From positions 215,122,746 to 215,186,745 of the forward strand of contig CM073590.1 in NCBI GenBank assembly GCA_037074705.1: a DNA stretch of 64,000 nt, read 5' to 3'. Source of the stretch: Zhengitettix transpicula. Its lineage: Eukaryota > Arthropoda > Insecta > Orthoptera > Tetrigidae. Shown here in pieces: positions 34,871-47,536 of this stretch. Numbering within the stretch: the stretch's first letter is position 1; every line of letters begins with the position of its first letter. The translations under genes and the position numbers were made by a program. The notes under the pieces were generated by a model, which worked only from the letters and a program-made list of their open reading frames with translations, was not told the DNA's origin and did no database searches.

Positions 34871-37800
34871 CAAATTTCGATGTACCGTAAAACCGCGATT
34901 ATATTACAATTTTCGCCTGCTGAGAATGAGCCAATCAATCTAGTTGTGATTTGTCAGAGCGTACGGATACAGTTTCAGTTCGAATAAGCGCAGCACACAA
35001 CTTGGAATATAGTAAGTCGATATGTTTATAAGACTTTGTCCCGTACCGAGGTAAGAAACGTTAAAAACAGTTACGAGAATATTTGTCACGTTTTTACCGA
35101 GTTTTCTTGTGCTGTCAACAAAGTTTAATTCAGAATCATATACTGAAATTAAGTCGATAAAGTTCGGAATAAATGGTATATTTTACCAACTTTCTAAATA
35201 TGTCTTACGTAATTATTCTTTAGGAGAAATAAAATGCAAATTTCAAACTACAATAAAACAACCTTAATTACAGTATTCAGAAAAAGCTGCAGCGAATTTG
35301 TGAGCGTCACTTTAAAAATATTAAAATCAATACATTGCCTTGAATTTCAATATAAATAAAAATTATAAATAGATTGAACTTTTTCTCGGTGTATTGTTTG
35401 AGTAAACAGTTCTGGGACTTGTAACAGAGTTTAATTAACATAGACCGAAGTTTCCACGACTTCCTCTATCGTCATCTCCAGGCGAAGATGGTGACAGAGC
35501 AAGGCTTCTAAACATCGCTTAAACGTTATCTCTACTGGGCCGAGAACTTTTGTTTATACAAGCTCACTATATTTTTAACTAACTGCAAATATCAACAATC
35601 TATTTAAGTATTAAAATTATTTGAAAATAGTTTACGAAATACTATCAAATTCTTTATCAGCATATGACGCACTTATTATTATTGAAATTAATAAAAAAAT
35701 AATCTAATTTATTCAGAAATATTTTTAAATAAATGTTTATTTATCACACAATTTATATATAATCTTTGCTAAGGTAATAAGGGTCTTATCTCTGCAACAG
35801 TGTTTAATGAGTGATTAATTTTTCATATTATGTATATATATATTAGTATTTGTTACTAACAGAGTATTTTGTACGATTTTTACATTAAACTTAGTTTTAC
35901 GACATGGATGTGGCGAGAGAGTTAAATGATATTTGATCCACATCAATTGATTTGATGTTCCCATGATTCACATATCATTCATAAAAAGGTTGAGATGAAG
36001 GTCGGATTTCTGATTTTGCTTAGTTTCAAGTTTGTAATTAAAACGTCACGTATGAAAGATTCCACGGCAATATTTGACAAAATAAATAACATTTCGTGTT
36101 AATTGGCGTGACAATGAAATCTAACCGAGCGGTCACGCAAAAACATTTACGAAGCGCATAAATTTGGAATCGACGCCGAGTCTCTCCAGCCTTCTGTGAT
36201 GAATAGTACGTGTTATTGCTACCGCGATCGCTGCGGCACTTCCCAAGCATTCGCAAATAATCTGCCGCGTTGTTTACGATTCGTGAGAATCGATGCTATC
36301 TGTCCTGTATGTTACAGAACCAATTTTGGGCGCTGTTTGTTGTAATCACACTATTTCTAGAAAATACTGCTAATTGATTTACAGTGTTTCATTCTATCAA
36401 ACCCATTAATTTACAGCAACACAAAAATATCAACAACTCGGAATTGATTGGCACTTGGTAATTGAAACTGATAATATTTCTATGTTTTAAAAAAAAGAAC
36501 AGAAATATGAATAGCGGGAGAGTGTATAAGACAATTAACAATGTGTTCTGTAAGGTTAAATCAGATTCAGAGTTTAACTTTGTGATGCAGATATTGTATT
36601 CTGTTCACGTTGATTTTTTAATTGTCCATTATTTTAACAATTGAATTGTTATTTATTGTATTTCAGTATCACATATAGGTATGCAAAATTGACTGGTCTT
36701 ATATCGGTGAAGCAACAGTTCTGTTGTATTACCAATTTCCAGTTTACCATTTGATTTGTTTAGAGGTTAAATATACAAAAGTTTCAAAAGGCTTGTTACT
36801 GAATCCGTATTACCTTTTATGTTTTAACTTTAATTCTTTATTTAGGAATGGTTAAAAAACGGCATTTAAATTTATTACAGACATTGAAACATTTGGAAGT
36901 ATTATTTCACGTTAAAATTGTTTGTATTGCTAAGACAGTTAAAAACAATTTTGTAAAATATATCGAAGAAAACGAACAAGTTACAGTGACAGAAAAATCA
37001 TTACTTAGAACTATAGAAACTTTCTTATGTAATTATATTTTAATAAGCAGGTGGTCTCGAAAAATAATAAATACAACATTATTAAAGTAAACGGATATGA
37101 GTATAAATTATAAACGAAGAGAACGTCAATTATCTTTCATGTGTTGATAATAGTTTTCACCAAAATGTATATGAAATCAGAATAGTTCACTTCTCAACCT
37201 TTACAATATTTCTCTATTTCTTAATGGACTGTTAATATCAGTGAATTAAATATGTTTCAGGCAAGCTTTACCTTTGTTTTACCGACCTACTTGAAATAAA
37301 TGTTCCTTTTGCAGTTCAGTTGCATGTTTGTCAGGAATACACTAAGTCTTTCTAAGACGCTTTAATTTATTTAGAACCTTGGATTCTCAAGCACGGTAAT
37401 GTGTAACTATCTTTGTCGCTTGCGTTTTGAACATACCCAAATCATAATATTCTTTCTAAAAGGGAATAAATTAGAAATATACTGAAATCAAGCACCGCGA
37501 TCGCAGTGCCACCACCCTCTCTGTCCTCGACGAAAGTGCATTACGGCACAACGTAGAAAACGTGGCCGAGCGCTCTGTGCGTATCTTTTCTTTTCATTAG
37601 GCCTGCTTCCTTCGCATTATTCTCCAAACGAATGCCTAGTATGAATTCAGTGCTCAAGACATAATGAGCAGAGTTTCTATGGGATTCAAAATTAGATTGG
37701 AACGACCAGACTATTATGGAAAATCGCGAAAGTTCATTTACCCTGAATTTTATTAGAACTACAGAATACTTCAAGAATAAACGAAGAAACGTTGAATCAA

Positions 37801-40575
37801 ATATGATGAAATTTAAAGTAATAAAAATGAATTATATTACATAAAGAAACTAAAATGGTTGAAAATTAAACATTAACCCTTTAAATTAAAAAATGGACGT
37901 CATATTTTTTATTATTTTTAAATTAATTAAGATTTAATACAACCAATTCAAGTAGATGTATAGGTTCACCACAACTTTTTAGATTCCAATAGTTTTCTGC
38001 AGTGGAATATGAAAGTAATGTAATTCTCAATGACTTAAGATTAACTGAAACCATCTTAATACTATAAAAATAGTAAATTTTAAATAATGTCAATTGCAAT
38101 AAAGCTCAGTAGCCTTGCACTTCAGTAAATTTGATTTTAATAATTAAAAAAAATTATTTCATTTAAAATGACGAAAAATACTAGAATAAAACGTTACAAT
38201 ATATCAGTAATATTCATTAAATCGAGAGTACCGATAATTCTAACAACATAATATCGATTTCTTCCTTTATATTATATTTCTCCCCATTCCCTATGTACTT
38301 GATGTCTTTTTCGGCGATGTTTAAGTTGTGCACGTAATATTTTAATCATATCGAAAGTGGTAAATACAATAATGATATTTACCATCACATAACAGCAGTA
38401 ATTCATAAATTATGTCAAATACTTTCAATTTATTTAAGAATTAAATCGAAGAAATATTTTTCTAGTGTTCCGAAACTTTACAACCTTAAACTGAGCCATA
38501 TTATAATATATTAGGAATTAAATTGAGAGTTAAATTTTTAAGAACTTTTCATTTCGTATTTTAGGAAAATACACCGATTGTATAACTGCTTTAAAAGACT
38601 ATCATTGAATTTCTCCTATATTGTCAAATTCAGGCTGAGTGTAAAATTCCAAATTAGTCGCTAAATTAAATTTTTAATTACATTATCGTAACAATGTTAT
38701 TTATATATTCTAATTTCTTCGTTTACTTCCTAATTTGTTCTTCCCTCAAGAAATTCTCTGGTTTGGTCGACCAAAAGCTCTCTGCATTGTTCAGTGGCAT
38801 TAAAGGCCGAGGGAAATTTATTGCAGGGCCCCAAGAGTAATGTTTGTTTAGCATTCATTGCTTTAAATAAGTTTTGCTACCCACATTCGGCACACAGGGA
38901 AATTAGAACTTTAAGAGGTTTGTTCGGATCAACGCGTGTTTTAAATCAAAATAGAACATTTCATATGTCAAACAAGTTAAGAATCAAACATTTCACACTA
39001 TTCCATTATAAACACCTTCCCCTATCAAAGAAGTAGTCAAGTGCTACATTTAGCGTAGCTAATAAATCTATTAAGAAATCAAAGCGAATGAAAATAGAAA
39101 TAAAGGGAAAGCGTTTGGTGTTGTCGTTAATTAATTTCTATTATAAGCGTAAAATATTACCAATTAACTATAGTACATAAATAGTTTAAAAATTAAAATT
39201 AGACGTATAAATATATTGTAAAAGATGTACTATGACTTTTACATTAATTTTTTAAATATAATTGCCATGTGTTCTTTAAATTCATGCTTCAAAACAACAT
39301 TTTTATTACCACAAAATTTAAAATTACAGATTTTGTAATTGTTCAAAATTGAGAAGTTAACAAAATTGTATTAGGTCGTAGCTCAGTTAAAATTCGGTAG
39401 ACATGCAAACACTTTCTCATCAGCAAATTAAGTGGAAGTGCTGTAAATATCTGCTCATATTTCAGGCTGATCTCTACCGCAATAATAACCTCGTGATTTG
39501 ACCTCACACTGCATTTAAAGTAAATTGGCACACTCTTTCTGTTCTCTGTTCTCGAACCGATGTACGGAAAGTATAAAGGATCTCCACAACTGATCAGGAA
39601 CCCTCGCGGGATAGAGTGTTTTTGCAGCTTCACTTCGAACTCGACAATTAGAAATTTACGCTCTCATTACCTTTATTGTCGCTTCCGGTTATTAACTAGC
39701 ATTTTTTTATTACAATAATTAAAACGCAGAGTTTAGCAGTAACTAAAAATTAATTCGTTGAGAACAGTTTATATTTACAATACAAGTGTTTGAAAATAAC
39801 TTACTTCATTATTGTAGATTCAACTATATTAAAAATACGCGGAACCAATAATTAAATCTAATTCACTTCATTACAATATATGGAAGACATTTATTTAGAA
39901 ACTGCAATTGTCCACCTCTATTAGTTATTGTTCAGAAAACTATTAGTGAATAGATGATTTCTGACCAGTCATCGTATGGTGTGAAATATATTTTAATATC
40001 TGTTAGATAATTGTTAGATAATATATTTGGTTTTACTAAATATAATACGTTTTGGAGTTGGACAAGACCGCAGATTTTTAATTTTCCTAAATCACTTGAA
40101 TAGTGCTGGTCTGAATATATCCTCAGGAAATTTGAATTAGAAAGCAATAACGGTACTGATTCTTTAAATTTATTATAAATATTGTTTAAATATTCATGCC
40201 TTTTCGTTTTTAATAAAGATACGACATTTAAGCCTTTATGTACAGTTTTTTTGCACATGATATAATCCTGATAAATATCACTTTTAGTCGTATATTACAA
40301 CGATTCTGTAAAAAATAAACTTTTAAAATATTATTTAAACATAATAATTATATATGCAGGAGTTCACCCACGGTTAACTTCTAATCCTTTGCAAAATATA
40401 CTCGATGTTGTTACCATTCAGAAAAAAAATTAAATGTAACTATTTCTCGAGTGTGAATGTGATCGTTGTGTACGTATGTATTTGGTTCCTTAAGATGCAT
40501 TCTCAGGGATAGTTTTATATAATAGTCTCCCGCCAGATGTAAAGACTAATAATAACTACAAGAGTTTTGGATTGA
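34871..40575. other. Stretch without a recognised gene
   Basis: AT-rich. A third hammerhead-like terminus sits at 35395-35485. A GC-richer patch at about 36040-36290 includes GCGATCGC, and the longer string CCGCGATCGC occurs in both 36222-36231 and 37497-37506. Open frames of 72-108 codons here (for example 39932-40258, minus) are at chance length and match nothing I know. Confidence 0.5.
35395..35485 (-). mobile_element. Hammerhead-like terminus, third family
   Basis: Minus orientation: CTGGAGATG from 35481, an ACGA/TCGT stem, then GGAAAC ending at 35450, followed by TTCGGTCTATGTTAATTAAA. The arrangement parallels the other termini but the flanks differ from both families above. The first box departs from CTGANGA. 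Confidence 0.35.
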
Positions 40576-40622
40576 CCCTTTCAAATCCCTTTCCTACGCT
40601 ATAAGAGGGGAGTTGCCACTAT
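40576..40622 (+). mobile_element. R-family tail fragment
   Basis: CCTTTCAAATCCCTTTCC, ACGCTATAAGAGGGGAG and TTGCCACTAT match the second tail near 7.8 kb more closely than the ordinary R tail. That suggests a distinct tail subfamily. Confidence 0.65.
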
Positions 40623-42147
40623 ACATAGCATGTATACACACAAAAAAAAGTGTAAATATATTACACTGAAAGGCGCGTTTTACTCAGTACAGGAGGTTCT
40701 TGACCGTTCCTCTAATAATTAATTATTTTTTCTTATACTGCAAAATGTAAATGTGTTGCACATAAAACTACTTATTTCATAAACATTAATTTTTTACCTA
40801 GTGCCTATGTAAGTTATTTGAGTTCGGTAAGTATTATATTATACTCTTAGTATAGTTAAATATTATTATTTTTATTATTATTACTATATAGTTCTTTTAC
40901 TTATGCTGTAGAGGGAAATTTATGTTCCCAATTTTTAGTTTTTTTTATGTAAACTTCTAATTGTTTATAATTGAAGCATGCAGTAATTATATTGTAATTT
41001 TATGTAACGACGTATCTTATAGCCTTATACAAGGACTAAAGGAATAAAATAAATCAAATCACAGAACGTTTGCTTTGTTACACATACGTGGCATTAAGGA
41101 CTATAAAATAAAATTACTTTATACGACAAAAACGATAAAATTTTATATTTTAAGAATTAATTTTTGTTTTATTAAATCATAGATTAATAATGGTGAACTT
41201 TTAATTTTTCTTCCGCAAGATTTGAAATTAAAAATCAGGGAATTATTTCAAAATCTACTAAATCCACAGATTGTTATTGAATGATCTTTAATTTGACTGT
41301 ATTTTAACAACCGTTCTCCTTAAGAATTGTAGTAAATTTCTTAAATGTATTCCTGAATAGTTGTGTGTTACTAGTGGCAGCCGTTGAGTAGGTTCCCCTA
41401 AGCAAACAAGATATACGAAAATACAAAATAAAAGGATATAGTAACACGGTAACATAAAATGATCAAAATGTCCAATTATTATTACTATACTACTTGAATA
41501 ATTCTATACTTTGTAGGCACGGATTCCCAAAATTCGTTATTTTCCCTGACGTTATTACGCATCTATTAGAAAGCGTATTCACGGGAATTACGAGAAAGTG
41601 TGGCTAATCGGTTCTTTATTGTGGAGTTTGTGCTTCACTTTTTCAGTAGTATAGTTGTTTCAGTTTATCCTGTAATATCTCTTTACTGTCTTTTCTGAGA
41701 AGCCTTGTGTTCAGCGCGTTGCTGAAAATTTCATTTTCTCTACATCGCGGCATGCTTTCGTTTGTAATCTGTTAATCTCCATTTATCAACCCATTTATCT
41801 TTGCGTGACAGAAACTATCATAATTCTACTCAGTTTGTGTCTCTGTAATATGTACAACACCTGTTATGATCCGCACAAAAATCTGATTCTGAATATGAAC
41901 GCTAGAATTTGTAAAATGATTTTAATTAATGACGCTAGATATTTAAATAAATTATACAAAGTAATAAATGAGTAAATCTCAGTTTCGTAGTTTCTCTTAA
42001 AAGTTTCAGTCTTTTAAATTCGCAATTAACTTTAACGTGGAATATAATTTAGCTTGGATAAATAAATTAAAGTTTTAAATAAGAAAATTGCAACAAAATC
42101 GTCGAGTTCCTTAATATTAAAATTCAATATAGTTTACTTTTAAAAAT
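40623..42147. other. AT-rich stretch, no gene seen
   Basis: No frame above chance length and no recognised repeat. Confidence 0.55.
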
Positions 42148-42250
42148 AAAAAATTTACGTCTGATTGAAAATAATGAATAAGAAAGATAGCCAATAAAAT
42201 CACTTTGTTTGTCTGAATTGTCTATCTTTCTTATTCAATACTTTACTTTT
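42148..42250. mobile_element. Paired inverted fragments of the PLE outer terminus
   Basis: ATTTACGTCTGATTGAAAAT and AATAAGAAAGATAGCCAAT repeat the outer end of the terminus at 33636-33685. After a short spacer, AATTGTCTATCTTTCTTATT is the inverted counterpart. So two outer ends face each other with no ribozyme core or coding part between. Confidence 0.6.
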
Positions 42251-44715
42251 GTTATATGACAATAATGTTTAATAAGAAAGCATTTACACATTGTACACCA
42301 ATATTTAAATTTAACACTGTTGTTCAAATCAAAACATTTTTTCGACTTAAGTATCTTAGGAAACCACTGTCCGGATTATCATTAAAATTCACCCCATTTT
42401 CAGATAATTTAATATGATAAATTTTTATTGAATTCCGAAGACACTGTGTTAAAAAAAATCAAACAAATTTGTTTCTTCTGACACTATAATTTATAAACGT
42501 ACCTTTTAGTTACTTGTATCAAAACCGCTTCAAAATTTCAGGAAATATAAATCACGTATTTGTCAACAACTCCTAAAACGTTTTCAGTAAAAATATTATT
42601 TAATTTTATAATCATAAATTTGTTTGGCCATGTTATCTTAACATAGGAATTTATTATATGAAAAATTTAACTCACCATTATGTTAACGTGTAAGGAGTTC
42701 CTGTAATAAAGTTCTTGGTTATTATGAGGACTCATTAAAGATATAAAGTAAATTATGACACGTGGATATGATGTGAAGATAAAGTTATTTGCTTTACTTG
42801 CTGTTTTCTTTGGAAGTTCTGTGACTATGGTTAAGGGAGAGTGTGACCAGCTTGTCAAGTATCTGAATATTGCAAAATGGCGTCTGGAAGAGAATTTTCT
42901 AATATAATAAAACAAGATCTGTAAAGCACAGCAAAGATAAAGGTTTGTAAGTTTGAAAGACGTTTCTCCTAGTTAGTTAGTCTAAGTGGAGGTGTTTGGT
43001 GTATTAAACTGTATACAAATTGTTTGTCGAAAGGATAAACATTAGTCATATAACTCAGAATGAAATATCAGATGATATGGAATTATTCATGTACGAATCA
43101 ATTCAATTTTCTTACCATCAGACGAAAAATGGGAGACATTTTAAATGTAAAATAAATACTCTCGTGTAAATACAATCAAATAAATAAAATTAGTGAATTT
43201 TATGCCTACTTTCTCCAGTTTTGAACGCTAAAAGTAGCTGTAATGTTCGTCGATTATTCCAAGTAATTTTGTCGTGTTCTTAAAATTCTAATACGGTATA
43301 AACCGAAAGTAATTTTTATTTTAAATTCTTCCATGAAATATAAAAAGCAGATGGTAATTATCGGAAATAGAGTTTAACGTTCATTATTGAAGATTATACA
43401 ACAGTCTTCCTGCAAATGTAAATAATATCAGACATACTTTGGAAACGAGTTACTTGAAGTTCCATTCACAAGCTTTACCTTTCTTCTTTTCATCTTATAT
43501 AAGTACAAGCGTCGTAACGAAGTTTGTTAAGTAACAAAAGTAGTTAACGACCCGTAAATCACACAATAACAGAAATTAATTTAGAACATAATTTAAAAGT
43601 GAGTAGACGTTTCCGTATACTGCTGTGATCTTTGTCGATACTAGAGCAACACTAAAATTATATGGTCAAATATAAAAACATTACAAAGATTATTTAATAA
43701 ACCATAATCTGAGATTTAACCTTTCTTTAAAACAATTAACTTGATTACCTAAAATAACATTTACAAACAAAATAAAAGTTTATATGTCAACGGTACTCAT
43801 TATTAATTTCGTGGTTTTTTAAATCGATCTCTGCAACGTTAAATCCATATCTATCAATATTTCTACTTTATTTGTATAATTTAGTTTAACGCTTCTTTTC
43901 CAGCCTGCTTTCTGTATGTCTTTTATTCTGTTTCAGTAATTTCAGGTGGCAAATCTTAATCGTGCCGGACGGTGATTATAATTATAGCTGAATAAGTATT
44001 GTGTTATAACTATTTCTGTTACTGGTCTGCTATATTCTTTAAAATGTCTTACTTGGAAAGTTATTGTGAGACCTGCAGTGTGTGTGTGCTTAGAAATATT
44101 CATTTTCCAGTAAAAAAGATACTTTGTATTTTTATAGTTCGAGTAAGTATAATTCCACTAAATACTAATTATTATATATAGTTGTGACGAAGAATATGCA
44201 TTTATTTTTAAAAAAATCTAATTTAAAGCACGTATATTTGAGAAAGGATTATGGATGTTAACCCTGCAGTTTCGGCAGCTTAGTGCTGACGTTTACAACT
44301 TGGCTCTCTGTGCAGCAATTATCCTCGTTAACGCAGTCTTCGGTGCTGCATGAAAGACAAGCGCGATGTTTATGAACTGCTCAAACATTGGTATATGTCT
44401 GCAGTAGTTCAAGACAAGGAAAACGCTAATTTCTTGTCCGGGCTTTTGACTTACCGGAATTAACTGCAAAGCTTAACTATAGCTGTGTTCTTCACGAGAA
44501 AGAGAAATATAAAATGTCATGTTTTTCTGTATGGCTAAAAGAAAACGTAAAATGCAAAAAACAAAAACAGGTTATTCCCAAACGCAGTCAAAAGCTTTAC
44601 ATTAATCCCGCGTCACAGAAACTCCGTGTGTCACTTCCATAGGCTAATGCTCGTAGTTGCACAAGTCTTCTATTTGTCGAGACATAATATCTGTTAGCAA
44701 TTGAAAGAGCTCTGG
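42251..44715. other. Stretch without a recognised gene
   Basis: AT-rich. A GC-richer patch at about 44230-44470 reads VYNLALCAAIILVNAVFGAA before a stop. This is faintly like a membrane segment, but no family match is secure. Confidence 0.45.
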
Positions 44716-45181
44716 ATGAGGCTACCTTTTCGCATGCCTTCTCCTCTCTCTGGTATTTTGAACTAAGGCTCCAACAAGTCGAGGCACCTCGGTCAGTTTT
44801 GAAAGGTGTATGTTCCCGGGTCACAGACCTTGGACATAAGGTAAGAGTTGTTCGCTGTTTCCATTGGAACAGTCGGCCAGCTGCCTCCTAATCTGGTCAA
44901 GCCACGGGGAGTATAATGCTGCGTCCCCACACCAAACCCCTCTCCCGACATCGGAAGGGCGTGAGAGTACTCAATGCACAACCTACCTGATGAAGGCTTT
45001 CTATGGTTTGTCCTTCATCATTTTTAGGTGAATGTCGGGTAGGATCCTTAAACTATAGCCCGCGGGCCCTAGTTAACCCTTGGCTACCTTCCTCTACCCT
45101 TCCGCATTCCCCTTCCTATGCTGTTAAAGAGGTAATTCCACCACGTGGATTATCCTTATGTAGCCTGTTACTGTAAAAAAA
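44716..45181 (+). mobile_element. R-family retroposon, copy G (covariant hairpin)
   Basis: Near full-length, ending in GTAGCCTGTTACTGT and a 7-A run (45174-45180). The inner stem is ATGAAGG (44990-44996) with CCTTCAT (45012-45018), against ATGCAGG/CCTGCAT in the other well-kept copies. Both strands of one base pair changed together. The outer stem CCTACCTG/CGGGTAGG keeps pairing with a G.U. A small deletion near 44960 breaks the 60-codon frame open in copies A, E and F, which argues against coding. Confidence 0.85.
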
Positions 45182-46642
45182 CGATTTGCAATTAAAATTA
45201 TTATTAGTTCTGTAAGGACCACTAAGAGAAATTTTAAGTTTTTAAAACACACGTTCAATTTTTACGAATAAACATTCTGTAATCATTTGGTTATGACTCA
45301 CACTTGTGTTCTTTTGAAAAAAGAAACGTGACGAAGAAGAATTAAGAAACATTCTCTATACATATAACCACTAAAATATCTGAAGGAGCTAGCTTTCTAT
45401 AGCTTTATATGCAATGTTATTTATAATTATTAACAGATTTCACAGTTTATCAAGCGATCCAATTGTTTATTAAAACACAACGTTTCTGTGAAATTAATTT
45501 CCGCCGTCGTTGTTTTTCATACCACTTAACTTTAAACGCAACTTTTAATTTACATAGACAATAATGTTAATATATAGACTCTAATAAAGACTAATAATTT
45601 ATATAAGCTGACATTGTCATCAATAAGTTACATTTGTACGTAATACAATGAAAACATTACTTCATGTTCAGCCGTAAAGGTTGTACCTCATTGAAGGATT
45701 ATTTTATTTTAAAATTAAAATTACAGTCACATGAGGACGATGGAGATGAATAACGAGGAAAGATTTTTTTAAAAAAGAACAATATTAATGGGGAATCTTT
45801 TATAAAATCAATAGACATGAAAAGTCTACGTGATTTGAAAACTTATATTCCTGACCAAGTTATTAATTTTGAATATAAGTACCACATATTATCAAACTTT
45901 GTTGCATTTTTATATGCAAATTAATTCTATTAATCTACGTTTCCGAAAATTCAATGGACGCTGATGTTTTGAATATTTTACTAATGCAATTAGTATTGAA
46001 TAATGTATAGTATTTGTATTACAGATATTCAACGTTAATTATGAAATGGTATCATGTTTATAAAATTTAAATATTTTTGAAACGTGCGCGCTTGGCGTTG
46101 TTCAAACTCCAAGATGTTTGAAAATCGTTAAACTCTTCGATCTGTGATTTGTAATTATAACGACCCACTTTTTAAGTTATTTTCGGACAATATTGATCAG
46201 TTAGAAAATCCAAAACAAATATTGGAAGGAAAATACTCAACTACAAATGATTCGAAGTCCACCTTTTATGCCAAAGATGAAGAGAATAAAATCGAGTCAA
46301 TTTAAGTGATCCTACTTCATTACTCATCAATTATATTACAGTTTTTGAATAACTGTCATAATATCTTATTTCCTATATTGTTGGTCCGAACTTAATGATA
46401 ATTCATTATAAGATTTATGACTGAAGAGACAGAAATATTCCCATTAACTATCATCAAATTTAAAGTTTGTTATTAATTTTAATAGATTTACGTACTTATT
46501 AGTATATCGAAAAATTGTTATGAAGAGATTCGCATTCACATTGCAACAAATATTCATTAAAATTTGTATTATATACGTAGTACCCATTTTACCTTTCAAG
46601 AAATTGTACTAGAAGCTCAATACAAGCCTAGAGCAATATTAG
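45182..46642. other. AT-rich stretch, no gene seen
   Basis: No recognisable gene, RNA or repeat. Confidence 0.55.
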
Positions 46643-47145
46643 ATGCTCTTTGTGCACGCTGCATAATGCCTAGGCTCTATTTTATTGGGAGATTATCTTC
46701 GAGATACGGGCTGCATAAAATCCCCTGGAGATTCAAAGACGCCTTTCTTTATTAGTTCCTCGGTACCGCAGATTATCTTAAACCCTTTACCGATATTGAA
46801 TTCGGACTTTAGTTTATTATAAACTCTTTAACAAAACAGTCGCTAGTTGTCATTTGGGACCAGTTTAAAACTTTACTCTCTTCATCTCCCACTGTGTCCA
46901 ACAGAAGTGTGTCATATCAAATATTTATTTGTCTTGTATACACGACATAATATTAATAGTGTAAAGTAATGCGTTTTTTATTAATTTGTAATTCATGATA
47001 TATTCTTCCAAGCGTTCGTATTTTCCCCTCTAAATACGGTATGAAATCAGTGATATTAGATCACTGATTCTATGCAGCCCGTATCTCGAAGGTAATCTCC
47101 CAATAAAATAGAGCCTAGGCATTATGCAGCGTGCACAAAGAGCAT
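46643..47145. repeat. 80-nt near-perfect inverted repeat
   Basis: Arms 46643-46722 and 47066-47145 are reverse complements at 78 of 80 positions (differences at about 46696 and 46718). The spacer is 343 nt. Both arms start abruptly at ATGCTCTTTG/CAAAGAGCAT. The spacer end carries a further perfect hairpin, ATCAGTGAT/ATCACTGAT (47046-47054 and 47060-47068). No transposase frame lies inside, so it is a foldback or MITE-like element or a recent inverted duplication. Confidence 0.8.
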
Positions 47146-47332
47146 TGTGTATTTCTCATCACTAAACAATATATTTCTTACTTCAAAATATTTTTTATCT
47201 AACTGATAATTTAATGACACACGACTAATTTGTAACAGGGACAAGTTCTGAATGTGTTAGATTTATTTTCAAAAAAACTAAATGCGTCATTAAATATCGT
47301 CAACCAATCCTCGACACATGTGGCACCTCTAG

Positions 47333-47382
<50 letters not shown>
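47333..47382. repeat. (TA)n microsatellite
   Basis: About 48 bases of uninterrupted TA. The YIYIYI frames over it on both strands are artefacts of the repeat. Confidence 0.95.
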
Positions 47383-47385
<3 letters not shown>

Positions 47386-47536
47386 AGTACATACATAAAA
47401 TTAAAAACTACTAATTTAAACAAACAATTATCAATAATTACAACACAATTTTCAATTACACAAATCTGATGAAATTTTATAAATCAAAACAATTTTATTT
47501 ACCTAGAATACATTTTAAATAATTGGACTCGGTACC

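Noticed and set aside
39932..40258. 108-codon ATG frame on the minus strand.
   Set aside because: AT-rich, no recognised motif, and about the length expected by chance in 64 kb of such sequence.
44230..44470. Possible chemoreceptor (gustatory receptor-like) remnant, reading VYNLALCAAIILVNAVFGAA.
   Set aside because: One short hydrophobic segment before a stop is not enough, and no TYxxxxxQ-like C-terminal motif or second exon was found.
47211..47469. Frames with IYIYIY runs on both strands.
   Set aside because: They are translations of the (TA)n microsatellite.
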